Shown here: piece after piece, positions 61,194 to 64,000 of the stretch
Numbering within the stretch: position 1 is the first letter of the stretch
Layout of the letters: the number at the start of each line of letters is the position of its first letter
NCBI RefSeq assembly: GCF_900172375.1
Contig: NZ_FWFS01000008.1
Location: 174,345-238,344 of the forward strand
Length of the DNA stretch: 64,000 nucleotides
Direction of reading: 5' to 3'
From: Aquimixticola soesokkakensis
GTDB taxonomy: Bacteria; Pseudomonadota; Alphaproteobacteria; Rhodobacterales; Rhodobacteraceae
Made by a program: the position numbers and the translations under genes
The notes under the pieces: generated by a model
Told to the model about the DNA's origin: nothing
The model's input: only the letters and a program-made list of their open reading frames with translations
The model's database searches: none

Positions 61194-61677
61194 CATGACC
61201 CCCCTGTCCGTGATGGACACCACCCGTGAGGACCGCATCACAACGATGCTCGATCGCGAGGATATCCGCACCCTGCGCCAACATTACAGCGCCCTTTTGG
61301 ACGGCAACGAAGCCGACCGCATGGCCGAGGTCTTCACCGATGACGCCGAAGTGGTCGTAACCGTCGGGTCGATGAAGGGGTTGGAGGAGATCAAGACGAG
61401 CCTCAGAGGCGCCTATCGGATGTTCGACAGTCGCAAGGCGGGGCACTTCCCCTTTGTGCACGCCATCGCCAACCATGAGATCACCCTGACCGGCCCGGAT
61501 ACTGCGACGGGCAGCTGCTATCTGCTGGATTTCGTCACGGATCGCCCCGGCCCACAGCACCCTTTCCTGCTGCTCGGTCGCTATGTGGACGACTATGTCC
61601 GCGTGAACGGAGAATGGCGCATCTCCCGGTCAGAACTTGATGTGCTTTGGCCGAATGACGGCGCAGAGGAAGACTAA
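61186..61677 (+). CDS. SnoaL/NTF2-like domain protein
   Basis: A 163-residue alpha+beta-barrel protein: IRTLRQHYSALLDGNEADRM near residue 27, EVFTDDAEVVVTVGSMKGL near 48, and an SRSELDVLW beta-strand at the C-terminus. It starts at ATG 61186 within the OYE gene's last codons (8-bp overlap). Four bases separate its stop from the next LLM gene. It probably acts with the neighbouring flavoenzymes as an isomerase, hydratase or binding protein, but the active site cannot be assigned. Confidence 0.78.
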   Translation: MNDMTPLSVMDTTREDRITTMLDREDIRTLRQHYSALLDGNEADRMAEVFTDDAEVVVTVGSMKGLEEIKTSLRGAYRMFDSRKAGHFPFVHAIANHEITLTGPDTATGSCYLLDFVTDRPGPQHPFLLLGRYVDDYVRVNGEWRISRSELDVLWPNDGAEED

Positions 61678-61681
61678 TTTC

Positions 61682-62635
61682 ATGCTGGACACAACTGCTA
61701 TGCCCCAAAGCTTCTCGCGGGTGTTCTGTGAGGGCCGACTGTCTGTTGGCCTGATCACTCCGCTGGAAGCCTATCCCGACAGCCCGTTTCCGACGCTGAA
61801 GGATCATCAACAGGTCTCCAAACAGGCCGAAGACGCTGGCTTTGGCAGCATCTGGGTCCGTGATGTGCCGTTTTATGATCCGAACTTCGGCGATGCCGCG
61901 CAGATGCTCGATCCTTTCGTGTACGCGGGTTACCTCGCTGCGGTGACTGAGCGGATCACCATCGGCACCACCGGCATCGTCTTGCCGCTGCGCGAGCCTG
62001 TGTCGGTCGCGAAACAGGCCTTGTCCGTGGATCGGCTGACCGAGGGGCGGTTCATCCTCGGGCTGTCGACCGGTGATCGCCCCGTGGAATATCCGGCCTT
62101 CAACATCGATTTCGAGGACAGGGGAGAGCGGTATCGCGAGGCGGTGGAGGTCATCCGCATCCTGTCGGAAACTCGCTTCCCTAAGGCAGAGACGCTGCGT
62201 TTCGGCACCTTCTCCGGCAATCTCGACATGCATCCAAAGCCGGTGCATGGCCGCTTGCCGATCATGGCCGTGGGGCGAGCCCGGCAACCGATCGAATGGC
62301 TGGCGAAAAACGTCGATGCGTGGATCTGGGCGGTGGATGACGACACTGCAATCCGCGAAATCCTGACCGCGCTCAAGGATGCGGCAGGAGAGGGGATGCC
62401 GCCGGCCTATGGCTATTCGACGTTCTTCGATCTTGATCCGAACCCGGACGCGCCCTACCAGCGGTTCTACAATGTAGTGCGGATCGGTCGGAAGGCATTG
62501 ATTGAGCGGCTGTTGCACCACCGCGATCTGGGCGTGCGTCACGTCGCGCTGAACCTGAAGCCCTCGCAACGAGCGGCGCAATCGGTGATTGACGAGATGG
62601 GCAGCCATGTTCTGCCTGCGCTGGAAGCTGCGTGA
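61682..62635 (+). CDS. LLM class flavin-dependent oxidoreductase
   Basis: Luciferase-like flavoenzyme of 317 residues. Landmarks are LSVGLITPLEAYPDSPFPTL near residue 18, GSIWVRDVPFYDPN near 54, ITIGTTGIVLPLREP near 94, GRFILGLSTGDRPVEYPAF near 125, and LPIMAVGRARQPIEW near 196. It is a paralogue of the gene at 59081. The ATG at 61682 is 4 bp after the SnoaL-like stop; in-frame codons to 61637 overlap that gene and are rejected. Its TGA overlaps the next ATG (TGATG). Confidence 0.9.
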   Translation: MLDTTAMPQSFSRVFCEGRLSVGLITPLEAYPDSPFPTLKDHQQVSKQAEDAGFGSIWVRDVPFYDPNFGDAAQMLDPFVYAGYLAAVTERITIGTTGIVLPLREPVSVAKQALSVDRLTEGRFILGLSTGDRPVEYPAFNIDFEDRGERYREAVEVIRILSETRFPKAETLRFGTFSGNLDMHPKPVHGRLPIMAVGRARQPIEWLAKNVDAWIWAVDDDTAIREILTALKDAAGEGMPPAYGYSTFFDLDPNPDAPYQRFYNVVRIGRKALIERLLHHRDLGVRHVALNLKPSQRAAQSVIDEMGSHVLPALEAA

Positions 62636-63570
62636 TGATCTCGGATCGCGGTCACATCCGCAGTCTGCTCGACGATCTGACAACGGCTTGGGCCTGCGGC
62701 GCATGGGGTGCATTGCGCCCGGATTTCGCCCCGGATGCCCGATTGATCAGCGCCCAGCATGGCGCGCGCTCCGGGGCCGGTGAGATTGTCGATGCCCTGC
62801 GCCAAGATCGCTTCGCGCATCGGGTCAGCAACCATTACATCGGTATCCAGAGAGACGACGCTGCGACCAGTCTCTATCTCTTTGGCCTGATGGAGGATGG
62901 TGGCGCGCCGCTGTTTCTCTTCGGCATGACATTGATCCTCCGGCTGCGCCGCAGTCCTGCGGGTTGGCAGATCACCGAACTGCGCATGGAGGCCATGTGG
63001 AGCAAAGGCAGCCCGCGCCTTGTGCCGCACTGGCTGCAAGTGCCGGGGGATCGTGGCTGGCAACCGGGCGATCCGTCGCCGGTGATTGTCAGTGAATTGC
63101 ACGCGCCTTGGCACATCCTGCCCGATGCGCCAGTGCCCGATGCTTTGGAAGACGCCCTGCCCGAACTTTACGCCCGCTACGCCTTCGCCGTTGATCAGAA
63201 CGATATCGGTCTGCTGGTCAGCGCCTATGCCGAGGATGTCTCCGGCGGCTTTGCGCCCCTGGGCAATTTCGAAGGGCGAGACACTGTGATTGGACAGCTG
63301 AAAAGCTTTCGCCATCTGGCCCCGTTCTGGCAACATTTCGCAGAGGTGGTGGCCATTGAGGACGAAGAGGACGGCCAACATGCCCGGATGATCGTCGGTC
63401 GCATCATCCCAGAAAGGCCGGTCGACCGCACCGGCGCTCCCCTCTATGGCGCGCACTGCCAGTTGCGTGTCCGACGCGACGGCCGCCGCTGGCGCATCTG
63501 TTGGAGTGACTATCGCCCCGGATGGTTCACATCAGATTGGACCTGTCGCGGTTTGGTGCCGCTCCTTTGA
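62635..63570 (+). CDS. Two-domain NTF2/SnoaL-like protein
   Basis: A 311-residue protein with two NTF2-like modules: about residues 5-130 (IRSLLDDLTTAWACGAW, ITELRMEAMW) and about 170-300 (LPELYARYAFAVDQNDIGLL, LVSAYAEDVSGGFAPLG, GRDTVIGQLKS). Double SnoaL-like proteins are less common than single-domain ones. Start ATG 62635 overlaps the preceding stop; GTG 62632 is equivalent. It is the last operon gene, and its stop lies only 30 bp before an IS3-type orfA, so the original 3' end might have been changed by the insertion. Confidence 0.7.
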   Translation: MISDRGHIRSLLDDLTTAWACGAWGALRPDFAPDARLISAQHGARSGAGEIVDALRQDRFAHRVSNHYIGIQRDDAATSLYLFGLMEDGGAPLFLFGMTLILRLRRSPAGWQITELRMEAMWSKGSPRLVPHWLQVPGDRGWQPGDPSPVIVSELHAPWHILPDAPVPDALEDALPELYARYAFAVDQNDIGLLVSAYAEDVSGGFAPLGNFEGRDTVIGQLKSFRHLAPFWQHFAEVVAIEDEEDGQHARMIVGRIIPERPVDRTGAPLYGAHCQLRVRRDGRRWRICWSDYRPGWFTSDWTCRGLVPLL

Positions 63571-63600
63571 TAGCATACTGTGCAGCAAAGGAGACGAACT

Positions 63601-63876
63601 ATGGGCATGGGAAGAACGGATGAATTCCGCAAAGATGCAGTGCGAATTGCGCTGACGAGCGGGCTGACACGGCGACAAGTTGCGGATGATCTGGGTGTTG
63701 GGCTTTCGACGCTGAACAATTGGGTGAACGCGCACCGTGATACGGATGTGGTATCCCCCGAGGAACGCGAGCTTGCGCTGGAGAACGAACGGCTGCGGCG
63801 CGAGAACCGTATCCTCAAGGAGGCGCGCGACATCCTAAAAAACTATTCTGGGCCGACGCCCGCCTGTGCGCGCTAG
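63601..63876 (+). pseudogene. IS3-family transposase OrfA, probably truncated element
   Basis: A 91-residue OrfA: DEFRKDAVRIALTSGLTRR at the N-terminus, helix-turn-helix QVADDLGVGLSTLNNWVNAH near residues 26-45, and the leucine-zipper region ELALENERLRRENRILKEA near 60-78. The family normally continues LKKATAFFA and then orfB in the -1 frame from an A-rich slippery run. Here a six-A run at 63837-63842 is present, but the coding sequence after it does not match and no OrfB (DDE) coding follows before the window ends. AAAGGAG precedes the ATG. It is probably a remnant or a rearranged copy. Confidence 0.7.
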
Positions 63877-64000
63877 AAACAGCCTGTGCTACACTGACGC
63901 CGAAGGGCAGTTGCCGATGGCTTATTGGTGGGCTGGACCCCGTTAAAAAACGTGGCACATGGGCTGATGCGCACTTGAGAGTGGTGACGTCGCGGTTGTG

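Noticed and set aside
63601..64000. Complete IS3 element
   Set aside because: Only OrfA is readable; no orfB-like DDE coding and no clear inverted repeats are visible before the window ends.
1..64000. CRISPR arrays, tRNA or rRNA genes
   Set aside because: No regularly spaced repeats and no cloverleaf or rRNA-like segment were recognised by eye on either strand.

Overview
The window looks like part of a Rhodobacteraceae (roseobacter-group alphaproteobacterium) replicon. The signs are high G+C coding sequence, the hisS-hisZ-hisG order with short-form HisG, a DUF1489 gene beside a B12-dependent (class II) ribonucleotide reductase, a SlyX-like gene beside dnaE, and abundant TRAP/ABC uptake genes. 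No rRNA, tRNA or CRISPR array was seen.

Layout. (1) 1-5929, minus strand: an overlapping operon xdhA-xdhB-xdhC plus the first part of a nucleoside/purine-type ABC ATPase that runs off the left edge. (2) 6160-16209: housekeeping genes dnaE, slyX-like, hisS-hisZ-hisG, DUF1489 and nrdJ. (3) 16440-17820: mobile-element debris, namely a 5'-truncated tniQ-like gene fused to the 3' end of an IS21-type istB with its multiple terminal repeats. (4) 17873-63570: about 46 kb of catabolic genes, ending at an IS3-type orfA at 63601.

The catabolic block holds three related periplasmic binding proteins (18905, 24548, 39018) and two ABC importers in which the tandem ATPase is fused to a permease (25695 and 51876), each with a second separate permease (23516, 54347). 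It also holds a TRAP transporter (31072-34118) and three IclR-family genes, one of them a double-length tandem IclR (20195). Enzymes are three SDRs, three Old-Yellow-Enzyme reductases, a 3-ketosteroid-dehydrogenase-type flavoprotein, a GMC oxidoreductase, an aldehyde dehydrogenase, three luciferase-like flavoenzymes, EthD-like and SnoaL/NTF2-like small proteins, and a complete lower pathway from homogentisate to acetoacetyl-CoA (hmgA, maiA, fahA, scoA/scoB) with an atypical metallo-beta-lactamase-fold protein inside that operon.

How it may work together (inference): an unidentified alicyclic or aromatic compound is imported by the ABC/TRAP systems, its side chain and ring are oxidised by GMC/ALDH/SDR/OYE/KstD-like enzymes, and the carbon enters at homogentisate. 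A 15-bp dyad, consensus TTTGC-N5-GCAAA, recurs in at least six promoter regions of the block, including the hmgA-maiA divergent region and both ABC-transporter regions, which suggests one regulon under the resident IclR proteins. Two short leader-like open frames, each with a stop overlapping or abutting the next gene's translation start region, precede ABC-transporter genes. The right end (58064-63570) is a separate LysR-controlled, tightly overlapping operon of two LLM flavoenzymes, an OYE and two NTF2-like proteins.
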